Assembly (NCBI GenBank): GCA_903882725.1
Contig: CAIRYF010000126.1
Coordinates: 1-9,288, forward strand
Reading direction: 5' to 3'
DNA: 9,288 nucleotides
DNA from: an uncultured Simplicispira sp.
GTDB taxonomy: Bacteria > Pseudomonadota > Gammaproteobacteria > Burkholderiales > Burkholderiaceae_C
Shown piece by piece: positions 8,907 to 9,288 of the stretch. How positions within the stretch are numbered: the stretch's first letter is position 1; the number at the start of each line of letters is the position of its first letter. The position numbers were made by a program, and so were the translations under genes. The notes beneath the pieces are model-generated. The model searched no databases. It was given only the letters and a program-made list of their open reading frames with translations, and was not told the DNA's origin.

Positions 8907-8934
8907 CTGACTTTTTTGTTCTTTTGAGTAGAGT
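8907..8934 (+). promoter_or_regulatory. Candidate promoter of the gltI-type gene
   Basis: CTGACT (8907-8912) and TAGAGT (8929-8934) are separated by 16 bases, each matching four of six sigma-70 consensus positions. Transcription would start near 8941, about 27 bases before the ATG at 8968. The 145-base gap after the LysR gene contains no ORF and no hairpin with a T-tract. Confidence 0.27.
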
Positions 8935-8967
8935 CTGCCCCTTCATATCACCCACAAGGAGACAACA

Positions 8968-9288
8968 ATGAAAAAACACTTGCTCGCTATCGCGATCACC
9001 GTACTGGCTGCAGGCAGCGCTTTGGCACAGGCCAATGACACCTTGGCCAAAATTAAAAACGCAGGTGCCATCACTTTGGGCGTGCGCGAATCCTCTGGCC
9101 TGTCGTACACGCTGGGCAATGGCAAATACGTCGGTTTCCATACCGAAATGGCCGAGCACATCATTGCCGACTTGCAAAAGCAGCTGGGCCTGCCCAAGCT
9201 GGAGATCAAGTACCAGCCCATCACCTCGCAAAACCGCGTACCGCTGGTGACCAACGGCACGGTGGACTTTGAGTGCGGCTCGACCACC
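8968..9288 (+). CDS. gltI: Glutamate/aspartate ABC transporter substrate-binding protein, N-terminal part
   Basis: 107 residues are present before the window ends. The ATG at 8968 follows a strong ribosome binding site (AAGGAGA, 8956-8962). A Sec signal peptide with cleavage expected after ALA (MKKHLLAIAITVLAAGSALA, then QAND) sends the protein to the periplasm. LGVRESSGLSYTL (37-49), YQPITSQNRVPLV (82-94) and GTVDFECGSTT (97-107) match the ligand-pocket segments of E. coli GltI (GHRESS, ITSQNRIPLL, FDFECGSTT). Arg40, Ser87, Arg90 and Ser105 are the expected contacts to the amino acid. The gene therefore most likely captures glutamate and/or aspartate for a GltJKL permease, whose genes would be expected downstream. 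It is transcribed in the same direction as the LysR gene, 145 bases after it, and probably has its own promoter. Confidence 0.93.
   Translation, partial: MKKHLLAIAITVLAAGSALAQANDTLAKIKNAGAITLGVRESSGLSYTLGNGKYVGFHTEMAEHIIADLQKQLGLPKLEIKYQPITSQNRVPLVTNGTVDFECGSTT

Overview
The window looks like chromosome from a Burkholderiales betaproteobacterium, most likely Comamonadaceae (the Rhodoferax/Albidiferax/Limnohabitans neighbourhood). This rests on moderate-to-high GC coding sequence, a GltI-type binding protein, an AcrAB-OprM-type operon and a degraded TRAP-transporter gene. No 16S or marker gene is present, so the assignment is an inference.

Left edge (1-870): about 450 bp of strikingly AT-rich DNA holds, on the minus strand, the 3' half of an XRE-type HTH regulator and the start of an unrecognised protein that runs off the window. 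At about 453 the composition changes abruptly. A patchwork follows: a short GC-rich gene start, an IS630-family transposase relic, and what looks like a short dispersed intergenic element. This is a recombination or insertion scar.

CheX-like gene (870-1577, +): a 235-aa protein carries the complete CheC/CheX/FliY phosphatase signature, D-x3-E-x2-N-x22-P, and ends in a peptide (DDLLRSLGM) very close to the CheY-binding C-terminal tail of E. coli CheZ (DDLLDSLGF). The fold thus looks like CheX while the tether looks like CheZ, and no chemotaxis gene is nearby. This is the most interesting observation in the window.

Efflux operon (7441 down to 1581, -): a complete tripartite RND multidrug pump in the order adaptor lipoprotein (AcrA-like), inner-membrane pump (AcrB-like, full proton-relay residues), outer-membrane lipoprotein channel (OprM/NodT-like). 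The last two genes overlap by GTGA. The adaptor's N-terminal extension and the pump's C-terminal tail each contain an in-frame hexanucleotide repeat. A candidate promoter and an 11-bp-period direct repeat precede the operon.

Relic and regulator (7542-8822): between the efflux operon and a HypT/YjiE-like LysR regulator (+) lies a broken minus-strand gene resembling a TRAP small permease (DctQ), still followed by a good terminator. The LysR gene is divergent from this relic with about 90 bp between their starts, so its original target was probably the lost transporter rather than the efflux pump.

Right edge (8968-9288, +): the first 107 codons of a glutamate/aspartate ABC-transporter binding protein (GltI), with a strong ribosome binding site.
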